A stretch of 64,000 nucleotides of DNA from Gordionus sp. m RMFG-2023 (lineage: Eukaryota; Nematomorpha; Gordioida; Chordodea; Parachordodidae), in NCBI RefSeq assembly GCF_954871325.1, contig NC_088775.1, forward strand, positions 28,931,561 to 28,995,560, read 5' to 3'. The notes beneath the pieces were generated by a model. The model worked only from the letters and a program-made list of their open reading frames with translations. It had not been told where the DNA came from and did no database searches. Shown in pieces: positions 35,740-47,889 of this stretch. Position numbers and translations under genes: made by a program. Position 1 is the stretch's first letter. Each line of letters starts with the position of its first letter.

Positions 35740-35958
35740 GTCAGGCCTTATTTTATTTTTTATATATATCCGGGCCAGGTCTAAAATTTTTAAAGATATC
35801 CAGGTCTAGCTATATATTTTAAATAGCCATTATTATCTATAAAAATTGAAAATAAATATAATATATTTTTTAAAAATCCAGACCAGGCCATGTCAAATTT
35901 TTTTTTTTAAATCCAGGACATGCTGTGGAAATGGTACCTACAGGTCTCTGTATATTTA
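35740..35958. mobile_element. CCCGG-type MITE, 219 bp
   Basis: It starts CAGGGGTCAGGCC and ends CCTACAGGTCTCTG, reversed CAGAGACCTGTAGG. CCGGGCCAGG and CAGACCAGGCC words lie between. The terminal match is partial and no duplication was found. Confidence 0.5.
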
Positions 35959-35959
35959 T

Positions 35960-37330
35960 TACCTTCAATATAAATATATAATCGGAACATATGAATTTTC
36001 ATTATTAATTTCATAAAATCTAAAAATTGTATTTATGTGATCCATAAAAAAATATTCCTAAATGAATTTTTATACATTTATTTGCAATTTAAAACCTAAA
36101 AAATGTATTCTTGATAGATGAAGGTTTTGCCTAACTTAAACCAGTCTATATTCTGTGTATAAACTGAAAGATATTGGGTTGGTGAGTGGAAGGGTTAAAA
36201 AATATTTTTAAAACAATGGGCAGGTGAATTTGAAATATATTTCAGGCAAAATGAGCAACTGACTTCTATTTATTATTATATATCATTTTTTTATTTCATA
36301 ATTAGTAATACACACAACCAATATAATAATCTTTAAACATTGGACAAGAAGTTAAACCAAATTTTTGAATAAATGAATAAACAGGTGCACCAAAACCTGC
36401 CCATTGCAGACCTTTAGTCAGAATGACATCGGAAACAGCACATCATAATGGATTTTACCTCTGCCAAAGAATCCATTTATAAATGCGTATGCCACTTTTA
36501 TTTTCCCATCACCAGAGGTCTGAAAATGGCAACATTTTCAGGCCCAACGAGAATTTAGTTAATGCCCATCCCAAGTTTTGCTTGGTCCAATTGTAATTTT
36601 TTTAAAGATTGTAACAAAAATATATAATTGTATAAAATGCAAATATTTATTAGATTGTGTGAATATTTATTGGATTACACAAAGTATTCCTTGTTATTTG
36701 TTCTCCAGAGTTTTGTGATTTTATTCATGTAAATAAAATTTGTTAAAAATTATACTTTTGGAAAATGAATATTTTACCTGCGCCTAACTTGCCATTTTTT
36801 GCAGTAGAAAGAAAAATTGGTAAAATTTATGAATGAGAAAATCATTATTTTCATATCATTTTTTTCCAATTAGCTCTTAAAGCAAAATCATAAATTTTAT
36901 ATCATTTTGAGATCCAATGTGAAATATTTATTAATAGAAAATCATCTGCAATATAAATTACCAATATCTTAACATCTTCTGATAAGGAATCTTGGATTGA
37001 GTATATAAAATCATCGCCATTAAATATAAAAAATAATCTGTAAATCACATGATAAAATTATTATTGACTTAAAACTGCTATGATGATTATCAATTGACAA
37101 ATATTTTTTAATAGAATACTTTTGGCTTGACTTTTTAAGAGGATTATATATATTATAGATGCATTCCTTACTACATAACTTCAACTTGATTAATAAAATA
37201 AATGGGCAAGTAATTAGAAGAAAAAATAAATACATTTAGGACATATAATTATTTAAATATTTTTAAATGGAAAATGAAATTGCTGAAATAGTTTTTGTCA
37301 AACGGCAGGATCTGATCTGATTTTTTTAAA
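35960..37330. other. AT-rich stretch, no gene recognised
   Basis: Apart from half of a 29 bp exact direct repeat (TATAAAATGCAAATATTTAT..., 36631-36659, partner at 35545-35573) nothing was recognised. Confidence 0.45.
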
Positions 37331-37332
37331 AA

Positions 37333-37484
37333 GCCTAACTTAATATTTTATCTAGAAAAATATGATGCAAGCTTAAAGATTTTGATAATAGATGGCACAC
37401 AGGTTTGGACATCTATTAATTGCCATCTATTAATAGAAACTCAAGGCTTAGGCAATATTTTTCTGGCTAAAATATTGAGTTAGC
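37333..37484. mobile_element. Small foldback MITE, copy 3 (best arms)
   Basis: The left arm starts GCCTAACTTAATATTTTATC and the right arm, reversed, starts GCTAACTCAATATTTTAGCC. Both run about 65 bp to AATAGATGGCA. It is 152 bp, non-coding and the clearest copy of the family also seen in GUSB intron 6. Confidence 0.65.
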
Positions 37485-38329
37485 TTTTTTTTTAAATCAG
37501 CTCAAATCGAGCCATTTAACAACATTATGCTGGAGGATAGAATAGCTCCATTTAATATTTTGGTGTAGTTGAGCATAAATTACATTTAACTTTTACTATA
37601 TTATTTATTATATTGTTAATTTAAAAAAAATATATCATATAAGAGTGTTAAATTATACTTAGAAGAGGATGTTAATTTTGTACAAGTGAAAATTATTATA
37701 AAAATAATAGCTTAATAAAAATAAACTTAACCGAATAAATATTTTCTGCTTCTATTTCTCTGTAATTATATATATTATAAATATAATGTTTTAATAAAAA
37801 AAACTCCGAATTGGATCTATATCTTAGTAATTTATCAAGCTGAGATGAGATATTAATTATTTCTCTCTGGTTAATATTCAATATTTAAATTAATAAATTG
37901 TTGATTTGCAATTAAAATACGATATCAAAAAAAAAACAAAAAGAGAATAAATTACGAAAAATAACAATACCATCAAATACATAAAATAAACCAACATAGG
38001 GTGCCCTCGATCAAATACTTTTTAGCCTATACTAAAAAGCAATTAAATATCCAAATTAAGCCGACCTAGGACACGGTCTAAATACTTTTTATTTTTAAGT
38101 TTTTAAACTATAAATAAATACTAAATATTTTCTATAATTTAAAAATATATATAAATACAAATATAATTTGGTATTTTAAATACAAATATTCGCGTTACTG
38201 CTCAATCCTGATTGTAATGAGCATAATATAATATAATATTTTGATAAAAGATTTATCAGAAAAAAAATTTATATTTAAAAAAAAAAATTAATGCTGTAAA
38301 CATTTTTTGAAAAAATTGTACATTTAACG

Positions 38330-39665
38330 TTCATTGACAAAAATCAAAAGCGTTCACGTTCAAAAAAAAGGAACGCGTTCACATTCAGGAACGCCTTCAC
38401 GTTCGTTCAAAATTATAAATTTTTTTTAAATTAAATTTAATATAAATAAATTATATTTTTTAAAACAATATATTATTCATATTAAAAAATAATATAGTTT
38501 TATTTGATAATATAGTTATAAATAAATTATAACAGTGAATAAAAAAAGATATTTTTATTTATAAAAAATTTTATTAATTTTTAATAACAATTGTTTTTCA
38601 AAATTTTCACCCGATAGACAGGAACGCTTGGCAGTTAATACGGCATTAGCTATACTAAAAATGCACTCTACAGGGGCAGATGAGGGGATTGCTGTATTAT
38701 ACTTAATAAACAACTCTTTTAACGAGGGAAATTTATTAACATTTATTGTTTTGACCTTTGCTTCAATAAATTGAGATAAATTATCCTCCTCCAATTCATC
38801 CTCTACTTCCTCGTTTTATATTAAATATTTTTATAAAAACATTAAATTTGTCATTTACAGCATTTTTTTGTAAATAAAAATATAAAATCCTAGGTATAGT
38901 GGATTCAAAGAAATCATTTTTATAACTTTTATATATCATATAAAGGTTAATTATTTCTACAATATAAAAATTTATACTTCAAATTGTGTTCAACAATTAA
39001 AATATAAAATCCTTGATTAAAATAATAGTGATTAGATTATAATTTCAAAAAATGACATTAAAAATAAATTCTAAATGATATCAACCAATAAATTGTTAAC
39101 TGGTTACTTAGTTATATTGTATAGAATAAAATAAAATAATTAAACAATCAAATGTCGTTTTAAATTGGAATTTGAAGATTTTGAAACTGTTATAATACAT
39201 TTTAGGCACATTTTAGATTTGGTAAGTATTGAATTAGTTCCTTCAATATAGGATGTTACTGTAAAATATTGTCATATTTGGGTTATGGTAATGTTAATTC
39301 ATCTGATTTTGAATTTTCAGAATCAAATGATGATGAAGAAATAATAATATTCATGCTTATGTTAATCTATTAAATTAATATATAAACAATAACATTCAAA
39401 TTAATAAACTATAATAATGGTTTGTTAAAAAAATTGAAATGTTAAAAAAGAAAAAAAGCTGATTAAAAAATGTAAGACTTTTTTCTAAAAAAATTCGGAT
39501 TAATATTAAATTTTTCAAATAAAATAATAAAAAGTGTTTTTAAAATTGAACCAACGTTAAATTCGAACGCGTTCATCAAAGTACGTCAAAAATAATAAGA
39601 ACACCGTTCATCATTTTTATAAAAAAACGAACTTCGTTCACGAAAGCATTCATTTAAAGCACTAA
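38330..39665 (-). pseudogene. hAT element remnant with dimerisation domain
   Basis: The minus open frame 38555-38794 reads NKFPSLKELFIKYNTAIPSS and APVECIFSIANAVLTAKRSC, the C-terminal hATC dimerisation domain (usual consensus P.SS.P.ER.FS...R..L). GTTCACGTTC words cluster at 38333-38410 and GTTCATC/GTTCACG words at 39560-39650. The right end TTTAAAGCACTA (39656-39667) matches the hAT-like end at 8852-8863. The rest of the transposase is not recognisable. Confidence 0.65.
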
Positions 39666-40889
39666 AAAAATAATCCATAAAGAAATAATACTTCTTTATT
39701 AATACATTATTATAAACATATGAATCATAGTTTATGTAAGAATAAAATATAGTTACAATTTTCATTATGCAACCGAACATAATTTACAATATATGACATT
39801 CAACTATATTAGATTCTAATTTAAGATAAAACTAAAATCGGTCGTAGAATAATTTAAGAAATTTATGACTCAGATATATAAAGATGTGCTACAAGAGAAA
39901 AAATTCTAATCATCAGGAGAGAAAGAATTAATGAAACAAACGTAATTAGCCTTAAGAATGGATATTACGATCCTTTGCCTTAAGTAAAAGCTTTTTGATT
40001 AAATATTAATTAAATAAAACGATGTCTTAATCAAATTTTTCATATACTGGCCCATATTTTACCATGGTGTAGAAACCTGACCCCTCCACCCCCTAGTTGT
40101 ATAATTCTTTTGGCAAAGCCAATATAACACTGAATTAAATAAAATTTAAATATATAATAAATAAATTTTTTAATGGAAGCAATATGTGAAAACATTATAA
40201 TCCCTCACATAAAATGAAATAATACCCCGAAATTGGCGTCTAGTAGATTCACGGCCGGGGGTATTAGCCACAAACAAATATAAGAATAGAAACCTGGTAT
40301 ATAAAAACCAGTTCTATAATAATGGAATTAAATTTGAAAAGTTGTTTATCAGCCAACAATTTAACTAAAAATATAAATTTATTACCCCAATCACCTCCGA
40401 ATTATAACATAAACATTTTGGAATCAGCAACAGTATGGATCGAAATATATTATTTCCATAATATTGTAATAAACTAAGAATTATGAATGATTAAAACTTT
40501 TAATATAATATTAAATTTCAAAGTTTTTTGTTTTACCCATATTTTACACTTATAATGTAATTGCATAGTATATAATATATAAAAATCATTTATATATATA
40601 TTTAAATATAGTTATTTTGAAAAAATTTATGTAAAACAACTAATTTATGTAATTAAATAGCATGATTAATAGAAATGCTTAGTATAAAGTCAAAAATGAT
40701 TATAAATTACAAAATAAGTTATAATTTTCACAATTATTGGGAAAAAAATATATAATATTAGTAAATCACAATTATATAAAGCATTAATTTTTGCTGTCTG
40801 ATCTGAGATCTAAGTTCCCTTCTAATATCAAAGTTATAATTGGGAGTAAAATAACTATCTATTCTATGTATAGGATGTTCAATCAGGGC

Positions 40890-42777
40890 GTTTCAGTGAT
40901 TAAGAGTATAAAGCTGAAATAATTGCTCTTTATTATGTTCAGGGGTAACGTAGGTAGAATTCCTCGTTGGGATCCTCGGTCCTAGCAGAGATCCGTTTTC
41001 CCAGCTTTTTAAAAGGCCAGGGCTTGAGAGCCGATGAAGCTATGAAGGCAATCAAAATAATAAAACCCAATGAGAGCAGTTTAGGATTATGAATTAATCA
41101 AGATAAAGGTGAATATTGTCATCTTAGGATCATTGACCTTAACCACGATTCTATGTTCAACCATCACCATTGAACGCTTTGACACATCTCGGATCTCCAG
41201 TAGATTAAGACGAGTCCTTTAACAAGTCTTCACCGATATTTTAGGAGATATGTGCCTCATGCGCGATACCCTATCCCGCCTCCCAGCCAACCAAGCTTTC
41301 TTCCCATTTAAGAACTACCTTCTAATCCCGAGAATTTTATATACACTCCCATCATAACGAATCTTTGAATACGATGTCAACCTCGTTGCGCATGAACTGA
41401 AGATTAAACGCTTACCGAAGATATACTCAATCTTAAATTTGGAGATCTATCTTGGTTACAGGCTACCTTACCAACCAAATCCGGTGGCATTGGGTTTGCC
41501 CTCCTTACTTTTCGTTAGTGCGTTCATATCCTCTCGCCTGTCTTGCGAACCCATTATACACACAAAAAATCCTGGCCCCTTGCTTCTGTAGGAAATTGAT
41601 CTTTGGAAGTTTCTCTCATTAGTCGATCCTCCCTCATCAGCATTATGGAATCGCTGGGATAAGCTTATAGTCGAGGAGCCAACAGGAGGACTATTCTCTA
41701 CACTTCTCCATTTCCGCAGATAACGGGTAATAATTTCTCGAGGCTTTCACATCGCGAAACCTTGACCAGCTCCTAAGTAATGATGAGCTACATCATGTCA
41801 TCGGTCTTAGACATAATTGTGATATGGTGATATCCTATCACTGTATCCTCTGTCAGACATTGGTCAACTCCAAAGGCCGCCACTCTTTACACTGCGAGCG
41901 CTGTATAGGCAGATTTATTAGGCATTCAAAATGCATTGATACTATTTCCAGGGCCTTGAAATCTGCTGGCATCCTGTCTACCCTCGAGCCTACTGGCCAG
42001 TGGCGTAGCTAGGAATTTTCCTTAGAGAGGGTCCATACATATAAAAGTTGGGGGGCTTCGCCCCCCAGACCCCTTTATCTGGCCTTCGGCCCTTTTGCCC
42101 GGCCTTCGGCAGGGTTTATCTTACATATAACCATATCTTCGATAATATATAATAAATATATTTTTTAAATGCATCAATAATATGTTATTATAATTTAGTA
42201 GATTATTCTCAATGACTTTATAATAATACTATCCAAAATAATTTCAATAGTAATATAATATCCTTTCACAAACATCAAAACCAGAAAAATATAATTCATA
42301 TAAAATCACTTTTAAGTCTTTTGAACGTATAATCTAAAAAAAATTTTTGCTCTGGAAGGGGTCCAAACCCGAAAACCACCCCCGTAGCTACGCTACTGCT
42401 ACTGGCCTTTACAATACCAATGGTAAGCAGCCTGATGGTTCTACCATGATTTCTTGAAAGAGGGAGGAAAATTTTTAACTTGGGATTTCTCATGCATCGA
42501 TCCTCTTGCTCCTTTTAATATAAATAGGGGTGCTCTACTGGATGTCGAGACGAATAAACTCGTTAAATATTCGCCATCGCTACCTGTCAACTATACATTC
42601 CTACCACTAATCGCCACAATCCTAACATCGGTGGGCCACCTAGTATACCATCGTCGGTATGTCAATTATGAAGATTTAGCTTGCATTGGTCATTTATGCC
42701 TTGTATTAGTCTCTTTATGCCCAGACAGAACAAAAAGGAAACTAGAGGGTCATATTGTTGTATTCCATCTCTAGAAG
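40890..42777 (+). pseudogene. REL-endonuclease-type LINE, copy C, split by a MITE
   Basis: The plus strand carries the RT thumb and C-terminal half. LMRDTLSRLPANQAFFPFKN and YLLIPRILYTLPS lie near 41250-41355, LPTKSGGIGFALL near 41469 and the knuckle CILCQTLVNSKGRHSLHC at about 41844-41897 (C-x2-C-x9-H-x3-C). HSKCIDTISRALKSAGILS and LEPTG follow. A 401 bp MITE then interrupts. After it come LYNTNGKQPDGSTM and FLTWDFSCIDPLAP. The same landmarks in the same order as copy A support one family. Many stops and shifts are present. Confidence 0.7.
41998..42398. mobile_element. hAT-like MITE, 401 bp, inside LINE copy C
   Basis: The ends CAGTGGCGTAGCTA and (reversed) CAGTAGCGTAGCTA are inverted repeats. 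CTACTGGC occurs on both sides (41990-41997 and 42399-42406), an exact 8 bp hAT-size duplication. The insertion lies within the codons for LEPTGL of the LINE. Inside are G and C runs and a CCTTCGGCCC word repeated. It is related by sequence to the element at 29972-31095. Confidence 0.9.
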
Positions 42778-43280
42778 GAATATCTATCTCCAAATAGAAG
42801 ATGCGAATTGAAGATAAATTGTGAGTATTCTGGGGAGAGTGTGAGAATAGAATTTAGAAAGGCTCTACGCCTTAGAGTGTTAAAGGCTTTCGAAAAGTCT
42901 ATTTTAACTAGGATATCGTCACTGGGCTCTCTAAATGCATCCGGGCCTTGTGAAGGGTTACCACACATCCACCTTTTACGTTGATCCCTAATTGATTCGG
43001 GCACAGGTGAATATTGTGAACAATATTCTGCTTACTACTAACTTGCTGTTTAATCGGCGCCAAGTGGTTCCAATAGCGATAGAGCGAATATCTTTATTAA
43101 GTTTATGGAGAGCGATGAATTTAGCTCCGTATAGGAGGGGAACAATGGTGGGTGGTGTACTTAGTAAGAGTACTGTTGATGAGTTGGGTAATTTTTCACA
43201 AAAAAGTGATAAATTTCTGAAAGGGGGGGGGATTTCCCTTTGCCCCCTCCTATGACTACGCTTATGAATATACCTCAAGG
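42771..43280 (-). pseudogene. REL-endonuclease-type LINE, copy D (RT start), opposite strand
   Basis: Minus frames read LLYGAKFIALHKLNKDIRSI and AIGTTWRRLNSKLV, then DDILVKIDFSKAFNTLRRRA. These are the segment just upstream of and into the RT, missing from copy C. It lies inverted directly after copy C. A truncated MITE end interrupts it at 43196-43266. Confidence 0.65.
43196..43266. mobile_element. Truncated right end of the CATAGRCGTAGCCAGG family
   Basis: TTCACAAAAA, AAATTTCTGAA, a G run, ATTTCCC, TTGCCCC and CTACGCTTATG match 31017-31095 in order. Only about 70 bp remain. Confidence 0.6.
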
Positions 43281-43289
43281 AAGGCAAAC

Positions 43290-44500
43290 ACTCTTATTTA
43301 ACATTAGTTTGCGATCAATTTGGTTTATTGTGTAATTTAGAATCTCAAATTTAGTTGATTTAAATGATTTATAAGAATATGATATTAGATTAGAGTGAAT
43401 ATAATGTTATTTTAAGTGGTTTTTAACTGAGTAATATATATTTTAGCTTAATTGCATATTAGCTTTAAAAAAACAGCTGTTGGGCTGAAAAATAAATTAT
43501 ATTAAATATAATTAAAACTAAATCATTTAATTCTATAATATTAAATCAAGTTGCGCATATATATTTCCAAAAATCATATTAAAATTATTACTTAAATATA
43601 AACCTTATTCCTTTCTTTGAAGATAACTTACAAATGGTTAAGTTTTAATTCTTATCTATGTTTAAATCTAATAACCTAAACTAAAACAAAATGATATATT
43701 TAAAAAAAAAATTTGTCTATTAATATTTTTTCAATAGAGACTTGGGGAAAAAATGATCTCACACATAGTTTTATAATAAAAAAATTTCACTGGGTTATAT
43801 ATATCCTTGTATAAAAATTCGAATAATGTAAAATAATCTTAATAGTAAATTTTTTTATTGCAGAAAACATGTTTATGTAAAAAGTTCTCCCAATAATGGA
43901 TCCCAGGGGGGTAAGATAGAGGCGTTAAGATTTTTCATATTTATTTAATATTTTTATAAAAAATTAATAAATGACTTATTTTATATTAATCATAATATTT
44001 ATTATTGGTATAATGTACTGTGTCACAACGACAGGTTTGTCATTGTGCATCAAAACCTAAATATAAAAATAGAAAACAAATATATATATATAAAGGAAAT
44101 TAATAATAATTAGGAATCACGAAATCATAAAATCAACTTTAATTCTTTATTCAAAATTATAATAGTAAAAATCATAAAAAAAATAAAATAAAATATAATT
44201 AAAAAAGTTAATAATTTAAAAAAACATCAAAGATTGTTTGTATCGTAAAAATTTTGCCTTTTTATACTCTTTTCAATCTTCTTATAACTAATCATAACTA
44301 TTCAAATATAATCTTTTTATCACGCGTTATAACAATAAATCCACAAGAATTCTTTATGCAAATTACATATAAAGTACAACAAAATCCAACAGAAATCTTT
44401 ATGCAAATTCAATCTTACATTTACAACATACTGTTATATAAATTAATTGAAGATTTTATTAATTAAGATGTTAATAAATTCGTTATAAAATACATAAGAT
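43290..44500. other. AT-rich stretch, nothing firm
   Basis: No gene or element border recognised. The plus open frame at 44254-44466 may be the front of the LTR fossil that follows but has no motif. Confidence 0.4.
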
Positions 44501-44519
44501 GTATATGTTAAAAAATAAT

Positions 44520-46880
44520 TTCTTAGAGGAATATTTAATTATTATATGTATTGCACTGGTAATAATTTTAATGGTTTTCGTTTGTGGACAGATGGGCCAA
44601 AGAATAGTAATACAGGTTACTTTTGATAGGGATGTTATAGAATATTAGGAAAGAGATCATGAGTAATAAGTGGATAGGAAGTAATGAAAGGATAGGGGCA
44701 ATAATATGTTATAATTGTGGTCAAGGCGGTCATATATCACGGATGTGTGGTAATACACCTGTGAATTGTGTAAGATGTGGTCGAAAAAGGTATTTAGAAA
44801 TAAATTGTAGAGCCATAAGATGCAATAAGTGTAATAAGTTTGGACATTTAGAAGTTAAATGTTTTGTAAATATGAATAAATAACTAGATAAAAATAAAAT
44901 TAATAGTTATAGATTATTAAGTAAGCGATAATTTAAAATTTTGTAATATAAATTTAATAAATGTAATAATAATATAAATAGGGTAGATTTTGAGGAGGTA
45001 GAGGATAGGTTTCCTAGAGTTGAGGTCATGTTATTAGGATGTAGAGACAAATTTTTGTTAGATACGGGTTCAGTAATCAGTGACATGAGTGTTAAGCAAT
45101 TCAATAAGATTTGGCCGGGGCATACATTTACAAAGGAGAAGATGAAGGTGACTCAGTTTGATGGGATAATAATGATTTTAGGATTTTATTCAATTGAATA
45201 CCAGGTATTAATAGTAGTATTAAATTATGGTTGGCCACCCAGAAACTGAACCGATATTAGGAAAGGATAATATTAAGATTAGGTCCAAGTAACGCATGGT
45301 GGAATTTATTTAAGGTACAAAAAAGTAAAGAGAAGTTTTGTAAAAATGGTGTGAATAAAGGAAATAATCGTGGTAATATTATTAAGGAATATGTTAACGA
45401 TGAACATATTAAAAATCGTATTAATAAGGAGGAGAATAAATATAATAATGAAATAAATAAAATAAATGTGGAGGATTATAATATTAAGTTTTCCGATATA
45501 TACGTGTGCAGATAAATTATATAAGGGAGATAATAATCGGGGTAATATGAAAGTAGAGGATGAGGTTAAAATTAGTAATAAGGGTATAAAAGTAATAAGA
45601 TTTTATATGTGCGGGAATTGAAGAAGGTACTAAATAATAATAATTTTAGTATGCCAGATGATGAAACTTTTGCCATGGAAATGTTAAAGGATAAGTTAGC
45701 TTATAGGACGATTGTGGCGAAAAAAATTCTTAAATATAGATGACAGAATAAAGGGGATTTATGGTGAACAATTACAAAGGATTAATGACGATAATATAAA
45801 TAACTATAATGAGGGAGACAAATTACCAAAAGGAGAAGATAATATCCAACCTAATAATAACAAATATACTGGTGAAGATAAATTATGCAAAAGTAATGAT
45901 GGCGGTGTGGAAACGGATAATGAAAATAATGATAAAATAAATAACACAAATAATGATAATATAAATATGGATTCTTAAGAGGAGAGGGGTTTAAAGAAAA
46001 TAATGCAATAAAGGATAATGGAGAAGATATTGAATAGGGGAACATGGTTTGGGTGAATAAAGACGGAAATGAAGTAATAGTAACAAATGACAATAATATG
46101 GTGAAGGAAGCAGATAAGGTGCTGGAAGATAAATGTACACAAGAGATGGATGAATTATTGATACGACACAATGAGATTTTTGTAAAGGAATTGGGTACAT
46201 TAGTGAAAGGATACATTTGGATTTTTTTGAGTAAGGGAGAAAAAATATAATTTTAGTGGAGGTTTTTCAAATAGATTGATTGCTCAAAGGTGTCGAGATT
46301 AACGTCAGTTATAGTTATACGAAGATTGAAGGATTTTTTGGGAAATATGGAATGGTAAAGATGATAGTAACGGATGGTGGTACGGCGTTTACAAGTGTAG
46401 CGTTTAAGGCGTTTTATAAGATACACAGTATAAAGCATGTTATAATGGCTCCAAATCATCCTAGTTCCAATTGTCAGGCCGAGAGAATGGTTGCAGTGGT
46501 GAAATCGTGGTTGAAAAAGGAAAGGTATGGTGACGGTGAAAGATGGTCATCGCAATTGTTTTACTAATAGCAGGAATGAAGATTTATCTCCGGGGGAAAT
46601 TTCTTGCGATGAAAGACATTTTTAATGCTGGATTCACTAAAGGAAGGAGGAAATGAAAAGGCTGGATGTGTAGTGAAGTCTAGTTAATTTGACTTGAGGG
46701 AAGAAGTGTATATTTTTATGTTCAAGGACGATGGGAAAGGTAGAAGAAATAATTGGCAATGCCAAATACAAGTTTAAAGATGACAATGGAATAGTATATT
46801 GTAGGCATCAAGATGAATTGAGGCTAGAGAGGGGTGCAAAGGATTGGAGATGTTGTAATTATGAGTATATGATAGAGAGA
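44520..46880 (+). mobile_element. Ty3/gypsy-like LTR retrotransposon fossil, partial copy
   Basis: Parts in order: a short hydrophobic segment (about 44540-44600); three CCHC-type zinc knuckles (44710-44870: CYNCGQGGHISRMC, CVRC, CNKCNKFGHLEVKC); an aspartic protease start (LLDTGSVISD, about 45058); an Asn-rich linker; and an integrase core (IVTDGGTAFTSVAFKAF, HPSSNCQAERMV; 46280-46560). No reverse transcriptase and no LTR pair were recognised. It is of the same family type as the copy at 49756-59889, in the other orientation. It is broken in several places and looks old. Confidence 0.7.
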
Positions 46881-46929
46881 TATGTTGATTGATGTTGGAG
46901 AATGTGGTGTATTTTTTTTTAAATGAATA

Positions 46930-47880
46930 ACGTTTTTTATTTATTATGTTTGAAGGAAGAAGGGGAAAAAGATATTTTTTTGATGATTGATAAAATGTTT
47001 TTGGATAAAGATGTCATATGACTTCATAGCTTGACTTTTATTAGGTAAATTATCAGGTTCGGTCTCTTCTGTAACATCATTCATGTCATAACTTTCTGCA
47101 CTATCATACCCTTCTAGAAAATAAGATAAATCTTTCATTGCAGATTATGTGAAAATTAATATTATGTCTTTCCTAAATCTTTGCAGCCAACTAGCAGTAG
47201 GAATCCCTAGAATGTAAAAAAATATAGATATTTTATAAAGGTAATTAGAACTAACTTCATAATGTTTTGCCGTAAATTCTAGCCTTTTCCAGCATGAAAA
47301 GGCAATTTAGGGCACAATTTTTACTTCTCATCTGTGCAAACCAAATTAATAATGCTTCCTTTGTTTTCGGGAGACTACTATTTCTGATTCTATTAGTTGC
47401 TGCTGGTTTATTTGTAAGTCATTGCGATAATATGTTTTTTTTGGATTCAATTCTGTAGATTTTAGAGATGTGGCAATTATAAACTTTTGCTAAGTGATCC
47501 TTCGTATATGTTTCTAATTTACAATAACTTCTATCTTTTGTTTAGTATCAATGTTTTAAATTTATTATAAAAATATAACGATTTAAGCATAAAATATTAA
47601 TTAATTTCCATAATTCAAATTGTAATTCAAGAATAATTTTTTAAATATTTAGTGCTTAATCTCCCATTTAAAAATCTTCGCTTCGCACTTATCCGATAAA
47701 AAATTACATTGTTGACATATAAATGGTACTTAAAATTTTTCGCATTTAACCGATTTATGGCAATTAACCGATTTGCATTTAAAAATATATTTTAACATTA
47801 TGCCATTGTAGATTTTAACAAAATGGCGCTTTTTCGCATTTAAGAGTATTTGCACTTAAGTGATATGCAATTAAGCGGTT
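46930..47880 (-). pseudogene. Tigger/pogo element, internally deleted copy
   Basis: Minus strand: the right end CAAAACCGCTTAATTGCATA matches the start of the Tigger at 56846. Next come WFAQMRSKNCALN and MLEKAR, a small intron-like gap ending TTCTAG, then IPTASWLQRFRK. The sequence then jumps to EGYDSAESYDMNDVTEE, the acidic tail of the transposase. The whole DDE core is absent, a typical internal deletion derivative. Its gap supports an intron at the same place in the full copy. Confidence 0.75.
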
Positions 47881-47889
47881 TTGACTTAA

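Noticed and set aside
40890-43280. Twin-priming (5' inversion) of one LINE insertion
   Set aside because: The inverted front half lies after the 3' part rather than before it, which that mechanism does not produce.
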